64,000 bases of DNA from Brachionus plicatilis. Lineage: Eukaryota; Rotifera; Eurotatoria; Ploima; Brachionidae. Each line of letters begins with the position of its first letter. The stretch's first letter is position 1. The notes under the pieces are model-generated. The model saw only the letters and a program-made list of their open reading frames with translations, was not told where the DNA came from and did not search any database. A program made the position numbers and the translations under genes. Location of the stretch: positions 211,502 to 275,501 of the forward strand of contig QEOQ01000212.1 in NCBI GenBank assembly GCA_010279815.1, read 5' to 3'. Shown here piece after piece: positions 1-11,325 of the stretch.

Positions 1-972
1 TTTAGAGAAGTTTTAGAATTACTTGACGTTCATAAATTAAGAGCTTCTTCTTACCATCCACAATGTGACGGACAGACAGAAAGATTTAATAGAACGTTGA
101 TTTCAATGATGAAAGTTTTTATAAATGAAAATCAGGATAATTGGGATATCCTGTTGAACAAAATGGCTTTCGCTTACAGAACTGCTGTACACAGGACAAC
201 TGGACAAACCCCATTTGAATTAGTTTACGAAAGGAAACAGAAGTTTCCTATTGATTTGGTTTTTCCAAGTGAAAATGGTTCTGTTGTAATAAACTACTGT
301 GATTATGTTAATGACCTAAAGGAAAGATTGATATCCTTATATGATATAGTTAAGAAGCATTCTGGCATGAAGATCGATCGAATGAAAATAAACTATGATA
401 GAAATGTAAAGCAGAAGAATTATTACATTGGTGATAAAGTCTGGCTATTGAACTCGGAGAAAAAGAAAGGGAAGAATCCTAAGCTATCTAAATCGTGGAA
501 AGGACCTTATGAAGTGTTGGCTAAAATATCAGAACTTACCTAAAAAAATAAACAGATAAACGGAAAGAAGAAGCTGATTGTGAACATAAAAAGAATTAAA
601 AAATGCTTTATGCTAGCCGTCCAGCAAGAGGAAATTTCTCTGTCTCAAGAACAAAACATTACAATAAATGAAGATGGTAATGAAAACAACCTGGATTCTC
701 CTCGTCTCCCTTCTTGTGATGCAGAAAATTATCATCATATTCCAGAAGACCTTTCGCCGATGTCTCAAGTCATGCCGGTTCGATCAGATTCTGAAGACCT
801 AAGTCCATCAGAATGTAATCAGTTTGCAGAGTCTGAAAACAGGGCAGTGATTCTTCCGGACCTTAACAATAAAAATCTGCCTACAAAAAAAAGGAATGAG
901 GAAGACCTAGGGAGATCTGTAGCACCAGTAAGTATCGAAGTAGAATACAACCATCAAGAAAAGTTAAAATGA
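1..972 (+). pseudogene. Gypsy pol: integrase C-terminal half and tail
   Basis: Frame 1 is open from the first base. It reads the end of the DDE integrase core, with the conserved block CDGQTERFNRTL, whose Glu matches the third catalytic residue, then TGQTPFELVY, typical of Ty3/gypsy integrases. A TAA at 541-543 interrupts the frame where gypsy proteins usually have an aromatic residue, just before the basic segment (INGKKKLIVNIKRIKK, about 553-605) that normally closes the integrase. The same frame continues as a polar, acidic tail to the stop at 970-972. This continuation argues that the TAA is a recent inactivating change and that 580-972 is not a separate gene. The first two catalytic Asp residues lie upstream of the window. 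Confidence 0.85.
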
Positions 973-1422
973 AATTTTCAAAGCTAAGTAAGCACGTTGA
1001 AAATAAGTAAAATGATTTAAAAATATAAGAATACATGCATAAAAAAAAAAAAAAAGTAGATTAAGCTTATAGAGTTGAAGGTTGTCTAGCGATTGCAAAT
1101 TGAATAATCTAAAAAATAAAAAAAAATTTATCTAAAAAAAAAAAAAAACAAAAAAAATTATAAATTAAATAATGTTAAAAACAAAACAAAGAAGAAAAAA
1201 AATGGAACCAACTTCGTACAAAGTACCCGCGGAAAGCTTCGTAAAACAGACATTGAAGAGAAAAACTTGGCAATATAGTGAATAATTATTGGAGAAGTTC
1301 CTAAAGTTTTACGAAATTGTATTCACATTGGAAGCAATTTGATGGAGAAAGATGGAGTGATGGAAAGATGAAGTCCAATATAGTGCTTTAGGAGGGTCAT
1401 CAATTGGTTGGCATGGGACTAG

Positions 1423-2145
1423 AGATGGGGCTTAAAGGAAAGCAGCCTGGTCATGGTGGAAAAGGCTGTTTGAAGAAAGTGGTCGGAAATGGATCTTTTT
1501 AATCAAATCATAAAGAAGTTCGCCCCGGAAATGTTGGTCAGCGTGAAAAAGTGCACAATTTGAAATGAAGATATGGAAATGAACATGGTTTGGCAGCACG
1601 TAAGATCTTGCGTAATCCGGGACAAATTAAGAAACTTTAAGGAAAGAATGGACCAAATGTTAATTACATGTGGGCTATGCGAAAGAAGATATAAGGTGGA
1701 CGATTATATTGTGCATCTATTGGATTGTCAGAAAAAAACTTGCGATAATTGTGGGGAGGAAATAAAGAAGGTTGAAGAAGCGCAACACCTCCTGACTTGT
1801 CGCCCGGCAGTTGTCCCTATATTTAGTTGCTCGCGTTGCAAAACGGGACTAACAGAGGATGAGTTCGCACAACATGTTGTTGAATTCATGGTCCCCCGTG
1901 AAAATTGCAGACTGTGCAAGGGAATAATTGGTCATAACAACAAATGTATGGCATGCCCGGTCTGTACAACCATCTCAAATGTTGAGGATTGGTTAATTTT
2001 TTCGAATTGTGGTCATATGCTATGAGGAGACGATGAATGCTCCAGAAATTACATAGCACATTTTTCGACGAGAGCGGGAGGATTGGTATGCCACACCTGC
2101 AGGACGGAGATCAGGACATTGATGAAAATAAGGATGCCCTAGGAA
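1423..2145 (+). pseudogene. RING/zinc-finger-like third ORF of the gypsy element
   Basis: One frame runs from just after a TAG at 1420 to a TAG at 2143, interrupted only by TGA codons (1471, 1561, 2023). The longest uninterrupted part is 1573-2025 (150 aa). It is rich in paired Cys/His: CGLCERRY, CDNCGEE..H..C, CSRCKTG..H, CRLCKG and CPVC. The last pair is followed by a CGHML motif and, after the TGA at 2023, by CHTC, which together look like a RING-type C3HC4 cross-brace. The TGAs at 1561 (after KCTI) and 2023 (after CGHML) fall exactly where a zinc-ligand Cys is expected, so each probably replaced a TGC/TGT codon. It lies between pol and the polypurine tract, so it belongs to the retrotransposon. 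Function is unknown; a captured host ubiquitin-ligase-like domain is one reading. Confidence 0.55.
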
Positions 2146-2407
2146 GCAAGCTCGATGGAAATGAAGAAGTGAGAAACAGAGTTGAAATGGAAAGAAGAAA
2201 AAAAAAAAAATAAAACTAAATTATTATTTGAAAAAAAGAATTAAAAATGAAATTTTAAAACGTTTTTTGAAAATTTTGAAATTTATTTTAATTTTATTTT
2301 TTCAATTTGTTTTGAAAAATTATGAGCAAAATTAAATTAACTTTTTGTATTTTTTAAAAATTGTCTTTTTTTAAATATTTGAGGAAATTGTGGACAATTT
2401 CCAATCT

Positions 2408-2420
2408 AAGGAGGGAGAAA
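2408..2420 (+). promoter_or_regulatory. Polypurine tract
   Basis: An all-purine run, AAGGAGGGAGAAA, sits directly before the LTR start. It is the standard plus-strand primer position of LTR retrotransposons. Confidence 0.75.
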
Positions 2421-2563
2421 TGTAGTATGGTGACGTGATCAAACTATAAATATTACTTGTTATTTAAAAAGAGATGAAGAAGTTGTTATTTTCTAAACTT
2501 ATTTTAAATAAAGTGTTTAAATAAATACTAAGCTTATTATTCACACACTCGGCCTGTACTACA
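2421..2563 (+). repeat. 3' LTR of the gypsy element (143 bp)
   Basis: It starts TGTAGTA and ends TACTACA, which is a TG...CA terminus with a 7-bp inverted repeat. It follows the polypurine tract directly and contains AATAAA-like sequence near 2505-2525. The LTR is short for the class. The boundary was chosen from the inverted termini, since the partner LTR is outside the window. Confidence 0.8.
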
Positions 2564-2654
2564 ATATAAAAGCCTTTAATAATTTTTTTAGTATTCTCAG
2601 ATTCACCAAAAACGAGATTCTGCAAATAATCTTAAAGGCACACAATTTAAGAGT

Positions 2655-4117
2655 TTGAAAAAATATATAAATTTGGAAAATATTATCTTCTCCCAATTTA
2701 TAGATAAAATTTCAACACAATTAGACCTTATTAACTCGAAAGAACTTCATTGTTTGAATTCAGTAGAAGAGAATTGGCGCTTTGTTAGTGACCATTTCCT
2801 ATCAATTCTTGATTCAATAGCACCTCTTAAGAAACTCAACATCAATATAGATAATCAATTACCATGGTACGATGATGAACTGGTTATTGTTAAATACTCA
2901 CGTACCTTGGCATATAAAAAACAAAAAAATCAGGTTTAGATAGTGACAAAGAGCTTTTAGAATACTTTAAAAAGCAATTTGAATATTTGAATAATGAGAA
3001 GCTTTGATGGCTTTGATGAATCAGCAATTGGTCTCTTGTCAAACTATTTTAATAGTCGAAGACAATATGTCAGAATTGATGAGTATGTATTTGAACCAAG
3101 AATGGTGGAGCTAAGTGTACAGCAAGGAAGCGTTCTTGGTCCATTCCTTTTCCTAATTTATATCAACGACCTTGTCATTGTTCTTAAAGACTTTAAAATT
3201 AAACTGTTTGCTGACGATACCACACTAATCAAATCAGGCAATGAAATCAATGAATTAATAACGTCTTTTATTGAAACTTCTAGTCAACTTCTCAACTCGT
3301 GTAAATTTAATAGAATCGATATTAATCGTTCCAAAACAAAAATAATGTTTGTGACAAACTAAAGAAAAGTTGATATACCTTGCACTGTTGAGGTTAATGG
3401 CAATCTTGTTGAAGTTGCTGACAATTTCAAACTTCTAGGCGTAGTCATTGATAACCGACTAAATTTTTTACAACATGTCTCGGAATTAAGAACATCGATA
3501 AACAAACGAATACATTCAATTAATCGATTATTCTTCCTTGCTTATAAAGTAAGGCTTCAATTTTTTTAATCATTTATTTTACCATTTTTCGACTACTGTT
3601 CGTCTTATCAATCTATTTTCCAAAGAGTACAATTCAAAAGTTGGCAAATTAATAAAACTTTTGTCTATTCAAATTGTTAAATGTTTGATATTCAGTCTTA
3701 AAAAATGAAGATTTTAATCAATTGAATAATGAACTGAGCAAATATAACATTGAAAACTTTCAACACCAAATTATAAAGAGATTTTCTCGGTTTATTTATT
3801 AGATATTAAATTGTGAAAATTCACCAACTTGTTTAAAAATGGCTCTTATCTATAAAAGTACAAATCGGAATGTTTACTCATAGAGAAATAATAATAAATT
3901 TGTTGTGCCTTTTAAAGGTAAATTTAATGACTTCAAAGAAAAAACATTCGATTATTTTTATTCAAAATTTATTAATAATTTTCTTCTAAATGATTTTAAT
4001 TGTAATTATAATCTATTTTTTCATCGAATGAATAATAATATAAACTTAATTTTTATTAAATTTTGTAAGATTTTCGTTAACTTTGACATTTGTTATAAAC
4101 AATTTTGTTATTATTGA
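2655..4117 (+). pseudogene. Decayed LINE reverse transcriptase
   Basis: Fragments in the order of a LINE ORF2. 2655-2939 reads the linker upstream of the RT (LPWYDDEL). 2994-3362 reads RT core with the QQGSVLGPFLFLIYINDL block and the catalytic FADDT box. Reading continues past a TAA at 3361 through a thumb-like part (NFKLLGVVIDNRL) to about 3600. After further frame breaks a C-terminal tail ends at 4117 (FKGKFNDFKEKTFDYF). The endonuclease, the finger subdomain and frame continuity are missing. It lies immediately downstream of the gypsy LTR. The clade is uncertain; Jockey- or CR1-like is plausible. Confidence 0.75.
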
Positions 4118-4240
4118 CTTGTATTTTTATCTTAATCAAATTAATTTTTTTAACTCAATAAATGGGTTCATTCGGCTCAAAAGAGTTTGGCACTAGCCAT
4201 TCGAATGAATTGAATATATATATTTGGAATAGAAAAAATT

Positions 4241-4257
4241 CGTCCCTAGGTGGATTC

Positions 4258-4294
<37 letters not shown>

Positions 4295-4314
4295 GCCGAT
4301 TGCGCCATAGAGAC
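4241..4314 (-). tRNA. tRNA-Asn (GTT)
   Basis: A 74-nt cloverleaf on the minus strand. The acceptor 5' end is GTCTCTA and the 3' end TAGGGACG, the anticodon loop reads CTGTTAA (anticodon GTT), and the B box is GGTTCGAATCC. There is no intron. A T-run follows the 3' end on the coding strand and can serve as the Pol III terminator. Sequence is identical to the copies at 4716 and 61028. Confidence 0.96.
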
Positions 4315-4715
4315 TTGGTGAATTCTACAATTTTTTTTTTGAGTCAAGATATTTTTTAAGCCATTGAAAAATGCTTAATAATCTAATTATAAAGGAGATG
4401 AATTTGTGTAAGGATAAAATCATTGTCAAAAAACCAAAGTTTCAAGGCAAAATTGATCAAATGTAAATTTCAAATAAATATTTTAAGTTTTAGATTAAAA
4501 AAAGGGTCCATTTTCAAAAACTAGAAAAGTGAAATAAATGGTCAAATTTTAATATTTCAATAATCAGTTTAAATGTTATAAATGCGTGATTGATTGCACT
4601 GTAAATTTTGTAATTTTTAAAAAATAAATATAACATGACATGATGCGTATGTGTCAAAATCACCTTACAGATAAAAAACCATCTGACCCAAAAAAAAAAT
4701 TGTAGAATTCACCAA

Positions 4716-4735
4716 GTCTCTATGGCGCAATCGGC

Positions 4736-4772
<37 letters not shown>

Positions 4773-4789
4773 GAATCCACCTAGGGACG
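4716..4789 (+). tRNA. tRNA-Asn (GTT)
   Basis: A 74-nt cloverleaf with anticodon GTT at 4750-4752, A box around TGGCGCAATCGG, B box GGTTCGAATCC and a six-T Pol III terminator at 4792-4797. It is the plus-strand half of the inverted pair. Confidence 0.96.
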
Positions 4790-4799
4790 AATTTTTTCT

Positions 4800-6543
4800 C
4801 ATCCAAATAAAAATAATCTAAATTTAAAAAAAAAAAAACATATTTTCTTAAAAAAATTTATTCTAAATCAAGGGTTTTGTGAAATTCAGTAAAAAATGAT
4901 AAAAAGAACAGAAAATAATGTAATTAAATTGAAAAACTTTTTTTCAAAATGTTTTAACTAAATTCTGTAAATGCGACTTAGTGCAACATTCAAAGTTGCA
5001 TCAAATATCAAGGTTTGCTAAATTTGCAGAGTTTATCAGACTTTTACAATTGATGAAACTTTGAATGTTACACCATTATGCATTCACATAATTAATTTTG
5101 AACTTTGAGAAAAAAAGTTATTTAAAATTTTTACACTTTGTTCTGTTCTTTTGTACTGAACTTCTCAAAACCAAATTAAACTTAAAAATAAAGAGAATAC
5201 TGGAAATATTTAATTAATTTTATTTAAAAGGTGAACAAACTATAACTTTTAGTCATTCAAAATTTCCCACTGAAACGATGCATAAATATATTTGCTGGCA
5301 CCTTTTGGCTTTTAAGACCTTTTCCATTTTTACTACTAGTCACTGACTAGTTGAGTGACTTATTCTAATAAAAACTTTTTACTTTTTTTAATCTAAATTT
5401 TATTTTATTTAACTTTATTTTGATATTTAATTTTATATTATTTTATTTTATTTTATTTTTTAATTTTATATTTTATTCTAATGGCGCTATATCTCGGTTC
5501 AGATAAACAATCAAAATATAAATATCTTAAGGTGAAAAAAAATATAATATTATATTAAAAAAATCTATTTTTCTTTTTTTGTTGATTTTTGACCATTTTT
5601 GATGGTTTTTAAAAATAATTTACCGAAATCTACGTTAATTTTGGTCAAAAGAGTCAATAAAATTTTATTTTCTTCTACTTTTTCAAAAAATTGAAAAAAA
5701 GTAATTTTTTCGTAGAATTTTTGAATAAATTTTTCTGTAATTATGAGAAATTTACGTTTAAAATCAGTCGGATCGCTGGATTAGATAAACACGAATTTTT
5801 TTCCAGATTTTTGATGCCTAAAATACGGATCCGGATTTTAAAATGTTAAGTTCCCAAAAAAATATTTATTTAAATTACATAATTTTTATAATAATTGGAA
5901 CGAACAAAATTAAAAGAAATAATTAAAAAAATTAAATTCTGTAAACTTGAGTACGTTTTGAGTTAAAAAAAATTTTCTTTGTGAAAATAAAACACTTAAA
6001 TTCAAAACACTCTTCCTCAAATACATTTTTATATTTTACAAAATCAACATTTAAAGCACCTTATGGAACATCTTCAGGCATTGTAAGCAACATATCCTCT
6101 TTTATTTTACAGCTGAATTCAAATTGTATTGATTTTAAATTGTCTTTTTCTATTTTTTTCAATCCCGGTCCGTGTTTTAGAATCATAGCCTAATCCGGAA
6201 AAGAATCCGTGTTAAAACCATTAAAACCGTTTTTTAAAAAACCATAGTTTACGTTAAATATGGTGAATTCACTGTAATCTAGCAAAGTTCAAATTTCGAT
6301 ATTTTAGATGTTTTTGGGTTTAAGATCATTAAGAAAATATCCTAAAATTAAATATTTTTGCATTTTTTTCATATTGCCCCATATCCTTTTTAAATTAAAA
6401 AAAATTTCACTTTTTAAATAAATTAAAATAAATAAAAATTAATAAATAAATTATAATAAACTGGCTCGATTGCAAGTTGAATGCATTGAAAAAAGTGCAT
6501 TCAAATATTTGAAATAGCATGCTCATTTTGCATTAATTTTGTT
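4800..6543. other. AT-rich intergenic DNA with one foldback repeat
   Basis: Apart from the inverted repeat at 4881-5165, I see no coding signal. The short open frame at 5981-6193 has low-complexity composition and no recognisable domain. Confidence 0.6.
4881..5165. repeat. Foldback/MITE-like inverted repeat
   Basis: The outer arms pair GAAATTCAGT...AAAAGAACAGAA at 4881-4912 with their complement at about 5137-5165. An inner pair (GCAACATTCAAAGTTGCATCA near 4983 and TGATGAAACTTTGAATGTTAC near 5052) extends the foldback. There is no ORF and no clear target duplication. Confidence 0.5.
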
Positions 6544-7974
6544 ATGGGTGGTAAGAAAAAGCAGTTCATAAAAAAAGGCGAAGGCGTCAAGTTCCACTTG
6601 GTGCATCGGTCACAAAAAGACCCGCTCTACTTGGACGAAACGTTGGGCGAGAGGGTCTTGATGCCAGCAGATGAAGATGTGGATGAAAAGCTGATCGAGT
6701 CAGTGAATGGCTTAAACTTGGCCAATGGTTCACAGACTGACCGCACTGAGCAGCGCTTCAAGCGCATTGAGGAACAGCACAAATTTGGTGTCTACTACGA
6801 TGATGACTATGACTATCTGCAGCATTTGCGCGACGCAGACCAAGAGGACCGCGTCAACTTGGAGCCAGAAATGATCAAAGTGGGCTCAGTGCTGATCAAA
6901 AATGAAGAGGAAGCAGAAAAGCCAAAACTACAATTGCCCTCATCTGTTTTTGCCAGCAAAGTAGAAGAAGATGTTGGCTACTTCAACCAAGCTGCCCCTG
7001 ATCACGACCCCAAAATTGACTGGGACCCGGACATTGTAAAAATCCTTGACGAAGATGCCGATGTGGAATACACAGATGATTTGGACGATGACTTTTTTCT
7101 CAAGGCAAACACTGAACTGGAGGCCCAGGGTCAAGAAGAGGATGATGATGAAGATGATGAAGAGGGCGAAGAAGACTATGACAGCGATGATTTGGTCGAA
7201 GAAGAGTCAGAAAGTGTGCAGGACTTTGAGAGTAAATCTAGATTTTCAAATTATTCAATGACCAGTTCGGTGATTAGGCGCAACCAGGCGCTCAGTCATC
7301 TGGATGAGCATTTTGAGAAATTTTTCGCCCAGTATGACGAAGACCAAATTGGCGCGCTGGACACCGAGGACATAGATGGGTACAGAATTAATGATGACGT
7401 CATAGAAATGGCTTTGCAGGAGTTCAGCAAATATGTGGAGAAAAATAAGTACCAGACAGAAAAAGTGTCGAGAAAAAGTGAGCTAGGAGCTGTGGCCGAG
7501 GAGAATTCAGATGGTGAGAGTGTTGATGAACAAGATGAAAACAACAATGATTTTGACATGGTACATTTTTGCCATAAAAAAGACAAACAAGACAGATTTG
7601 ATTGTGAGTCGATAATAAGCACTTATTCCAATTTGTACAATCATCCGTCGATGATATCGGAAAGGAGAGAGAAGATTGCGCTGTCGAAAAAAACCGGGCT
7701 ACCTCTGGGCGTACTCGGCGAAAAGGCCAAAACACAAAAAGAGCTGGACAAGATAGACCATCGGATTACTCGGATATTGCCTGAAGTTCCCAAGAGGCAC
7801 AGAGACGAGAGCAAAGAGGAGAAAAAGGCGCGCAAACAAGCCATCAAGGAGCATAGACGCGAAAGGCGAATTGAGAAAAAGGTCAACAAATTGGCTTTTA
7901 AGGAAGAAAAGAAAACTCAGGCCTGTCAAATTAAAACTTCGATGGACAACTCAAATATTGTTAAAATACCTTGA
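6544..7974 (+). CDS. LTV1: LTV1 ribosome biogenesis factor
   Basis: A single-exon gene of 476 aa, close to the usual metazoan LTV1 length. LTV1 acts in late 40S subunit assembly and export of the pre-40S particle. The N-terminus, MGGKKKQFIKKGEGVKFHLV followed by HRSQKDPL, is the LTV1 signature. A long acidic stretch follows at about residues 197-225 (runs of Asp/Glu) and a strongly basic, coiled C-terminus at about 420-460, as in the family. The conserved central block with THLDEHFEKF-like sequence is present at about 253-262 (LSHLDEHFEKFF). The start is the first ATG in a context with no upstream in-frame coding. AATAAA at about 7986 may be the polyadenylation signal. There are no frame breaks, and GC content is clearly higher than the surrounding DNA. 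The overlapping minus-strand frames are shadows. Confidence 0.95.
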   Translation: MGGKKKQFIKKGEGVKFHLVHRSQKDPLYLDETLGERVLMPADEDVDEKLIESVNGLNLANGSQTDRTEQRFKRIEEQHKFGVYYDDDYDYLQHLRDADQEDRVNLEPEMIKVGSVLIKNEEEAEKPKLQLPSSVFASKVEEDVGYFNQAAPDHDPKIDWDPDIVKILDEDADVEYTDDLDDDFFLKANTELEAQGQEEDDDEDDEEGEEDYDSDDLVEEESESVQDFESKSRFSNYSMTSSVIRRNQALSHLDEHFEKFFAQYDEDQIGALDTEDIDGYRINDDVIEMALQEFSKYVEKNKYQTEKVSRKSELGAVAEENSDGESVDEQDENNNDFDMVHFCHKKDKQDRFDCESIISTYSNLYNHPSMISERREKIALSKKTGLPLGVLGEKAKTQKELDKIDHRITRILPEVPKRHRDESKEEKKARKQAIKEHRRERRIEKKVNKLAFKEEKKTQACQIKTSMDNSNIVKIP

Positions 7975-10900
7975 TTTAATTTGACAATAAAATATTAGAA
8001 AAAATTAAGAAAAAATATTTTTTTTATTATTTTCATCATCATCATAAAAAAAAAATAATTCAGCATTTTCATCAAAATTTTTTTTGGCATTTTCTGGAAT
8101 TTCAAATAGAAATTGAACATAATTCTATTTAAAAAACAAAAATTCCACCCTTTACAATTGGATTTCTCTCAAAATTTCGAAATCGAACAAAATTTATTCA
8201 TTTTTAAATTAAAAATTGTAAAAAAAGGTGTAAAAAGTAAAAAAAAAAAGGAAATATAAACCTAATTACAATTTAATTATTTTCAAAAAAAAATTGTTTT
8301 ATTAATTTATTTTATTAATTTTTAGAACATTTTTAATTTTTAATTTTTATTTTTATTTTTTGAAAATAATTTAATTTTGATAAGGTTTACTTTCTTTTAC
8401 TTATTTTCATCTTTTTTACATTTTTTTAATGACGAAAAATTGCGTAATTTTACGTTAAAATTTTCAACAGAAAATACCTTCTTTTTATTGAACAAAATTG
8501 AAAAAATTTCAAAATTCTTTGAAAATAAAAAAAACGATAATTTTTGGCCCTTTTAGGATAAAAAATTTTTTTCGAATTTTTCACATAAATTTCAAAATTT
8601 TCTTTTGTAAAATTGCATAAATTACTACTTTTTTACGAAAGTTTACGTAATTTACGGTTAAAATTACGAAAAGCATCATGTTAAATCAATACTGTAGAAC
8701 ATATTTTAAAAAAATACAACCATAAAGTGCAACATACTTTTTTGCACCTTTTTTACCAAAAGTAAAATTTTTATTTTCCTTTTTATTTTTAACCTATTGT
8801 AGAGAGTGGAATTTTTTTTATGACAGAAAAGTTCCTAAAAATTGTCTTTTTCTGGAAAAAGCATAAAATTCTCTCAGAATTTTGAAAATATCAATCTCTC
8901 ACAATCAATTTTTTTATTTTACTGTTCCTTTTTCAAAAATAAAGAAAACCCAATAAAAGGATTTTTTTCTTCCATAGCGTCAGGTACGAAAAGACGGTAA
9001 GATAAAAATTTTCTGAGAAACAATATTTTACCTAATTTTAGGCCACTAATAATATTTTAAAAAAGCCGAGATTGGCTTCCTACTTTTTTAAGAAACAAAA
9101 AATTTTAAACAGGCATTAAATTTTTTTAATGCTACAAATAGGTTAAATGAAATATGCATAAAATGATGGAAATAATCATTTTTAAGGCCAGACTTTTTAA
9201 CCTGCATTAACCTGCAGACTTTCTAACTGAAAACCCAATTAGAATGTTAATACAATCGTTTTTAGTACATTTATTTGACTGTTAAATTTTTTTCAAACAT
9301 TCGGCATTCTAAATATCCGAATTTTGGTGCTTAATTTTTAATTAATTTTTCTTTGCTATGATTTAAGATATTAATCAAGCTTTGTATATTTTTGGAAGAG
9401 CATCAAATTCTCTTTAAAAATTAAAATAAATATTTTAATTTTAATTAATTTTTTTTATTATGATTTGCATTAATTTTATGTTTTTAATATGATTTGGTAA
9501 GATAACATATTCTTACATCAAATAAAGTTTGTAAAAAAATTTAATTTTACCAAATCTGACGTAAAATTACGAATTTAGCTTAATTTTTTAGAAAATTAAG
9601 TTAAAATTCGTAATTTTATGGTTATGAAAAAGTGCGTTTTTGAACTCTTTTTGTTTTTTCTATGATTCTAAAAAATTTTAAAAAAAGAAAAAAATGAGTA
9701 AGAGTTTTTCACTAATTACATTTTTTTTTTTGTAATTTTACAAAATAAAATGCTAAAAAATGTAATATTGAATAATTTTTGGTATAAATTGTGATTTAAA
9801 TTATTTTTTAACGAAATATTTATAATAATTTTCTAGAAAGTATTTTACATATTAAAACAAAAGAACTAGATATTGAATGGCAAAACAATTCAATGATCTA
9901 AACTATTTATTTTCTATTTTAAAATATTTAAAATATTTTGTTTTTTTTAGGTTTTTAAGGATTGTATGTTCGTTTTATGCCAGAGATTTAAAAAAAAAAC
10001 GTTGAACAGGCTAAAAATACTGGAATTTTGTGCGAAAAATTTTTTTCTTTCTAGTTATATGATTTAATTTAAATTTAAAAAATTTCAGATTTTATTTTTT
10101 TATTTTATTTTTTAACTTAAGCTAAATTTTAATCAAAAATATTTTTTAGTTGTAAAATTTTTTTAATCGCATGGATTTTATTGAATTATAAAAAAAATTT
10201 CAAAATATTTTAGGGAGGTTTGTTTTTATCAAAAAAAAATTTTTTTATTTTTAATTATAGACATGGCTCAATAAATCTTATTTTCTAAAGTTAAATCTAA
10301 TTTTAAAATAATTTTATTTAAAAAAATTTCTAGTTTAATTAAAATTAAAAAAATTTATTTCCACATCAATTTATGAGAAGGTTCAATTACAAACTTTAAT
10401 CTTTCATTGACTTAGGATACATTTTTCCATCAAGTAAAAATGTATTTTACAAAGCAGGTTATTTTTATATGTATCAGTTGTTGAGCCAAAATGACACTAA
10501 ATGGTCTGCATTTAGATGAGTCATATGATATTTTTAAGTATCATAGTTTTTCTTGAAAGCGTTAAATTATTTCAAAGAATAAATTTTAAAGATTTAGAAT
10601 TTTTTCTATGAAAGAAGAGGAATTTATTTCTCATCAATATAAATTCCATTAGACTATGAGAAAAAATTAATATTTAAATTTTTATAATATATCTAAGTTA
10701 GATCAAAGATAATTTTATAAAGAATTTAAATTAATTTTAAAATCCTTCAAAAAAAAACTATGAGATTTTAGCATTATAATATTTTTTGCACTGAATATTT
10801 AAAATGTCTTTTATTTCATTATTTATTTAGAAACAAAATTATTAAAAAAATTGCAAAACTTTTTTAATAATTAAAAACCTGCCCTAATCTAATCTTGCAC

Positions 10901-11325
10901 ATTTTTCAATAAAAATAACTCTAGCACTTATCTTAATAAAATTAAAAATTTTTTTTAAAACTTTTTCCAATTAATCAACTTTTCATTGCTTTTTGTTTCA
11001 AAATAAATACAGTACCAAGTTAGACTACCTCAAATCTGTGGTAAATGAGATAGAACATCACATTTATTAAAAAAATCAACAGTAATCAGCTGATAATAAA
11101 TTAAAAGCTACATAATTTTTTATAATTTTTTACATTATCCTCTCTGTGTGCCTGGAAAAAAAATTTTATTTTCAAATTGTTTTTTTCGCCCATTGCAAAA
11201 ATTTTTCAACTTTCAAATTTTTAAATGCATACGACTTACAATCGAGGTATTTTATTATAATTTATTCACCAAGCAAAAAATATAGAATAAGGTAGATTTA
11301 TGTGGTTTATTTTTTATTATAAAGA
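7975..11325. other. AT-rich intergenic DNA, no gene seen
   Basis: About 3.3 kb of long A and T runs with short inverted ACGTAA-type motifs (for example near 8620-8660 and 9550-9610). I find no open frame with domain-like sequence, no tRNA, and no clear transposon ends. Confidence 0.6.

Larger units (their letters stand above)
1..2563 (+). mobile_element. Ty3/gypsy LTR retrotransposon, 3' part
   Basis: The element enters from the left edge inside the integrase and ends at a 3' LTR. In order it holds the integrase C-terminal half with the end of pol, a poorly coding stretch, a zinc-finger/RING-like reading frame in the position usual for a third (env-like) ORF, a polypurine tract and a short LTR. 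Gag, protease, RT and the 5' LTR lie outside the window, so the target duplication cannot be tested. Pol has an in-frame TAA and the third frame has several TGA codons, so this copy looks inactive. Confidence 0.85.
4231..4799. repeat. Inverted repeat carrying two tRNA-Asn genes
   Basis: About 110 bp at 4231-4340 recurs in reverse complement at 4690-4799. The match covers the whole tRNA plus the 5' flank (GAATTCACCAA, preceded by a T/A run) and the 3' flank (GAATTTTTTCT). The spacer of about 350 bp is AT-rich and non-coding. Since the flanks match as well, this looks like one inverted duplication, not two independent tRNA insertions. Confidence 0.9.

Noticed and set aside
1471..2025. TGA read as Cys or selenocysteine (alternative code)
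   Set aside because: Host genes here use TGA as a normal stop (LTV1 at 7974, kinase at 17270) and TGC/TGT for Cys, so simple decay is more likely.
4162..4359. Plus-strand open frame across the first tRNA
   Set aside because: It reads through the antisense of a perfect tRNA-Asn and has no domain.
5981..6193. 70-aa plus-strand frame
   Set aside because: Low-complexity, no family resemblance, no supporting context.
7046..7929. Several open frames overlapping LTV1 on both strands
   Set aside because: They are shadows of the LTV1 frame caused by its acidic and basic low-complexity stretches.
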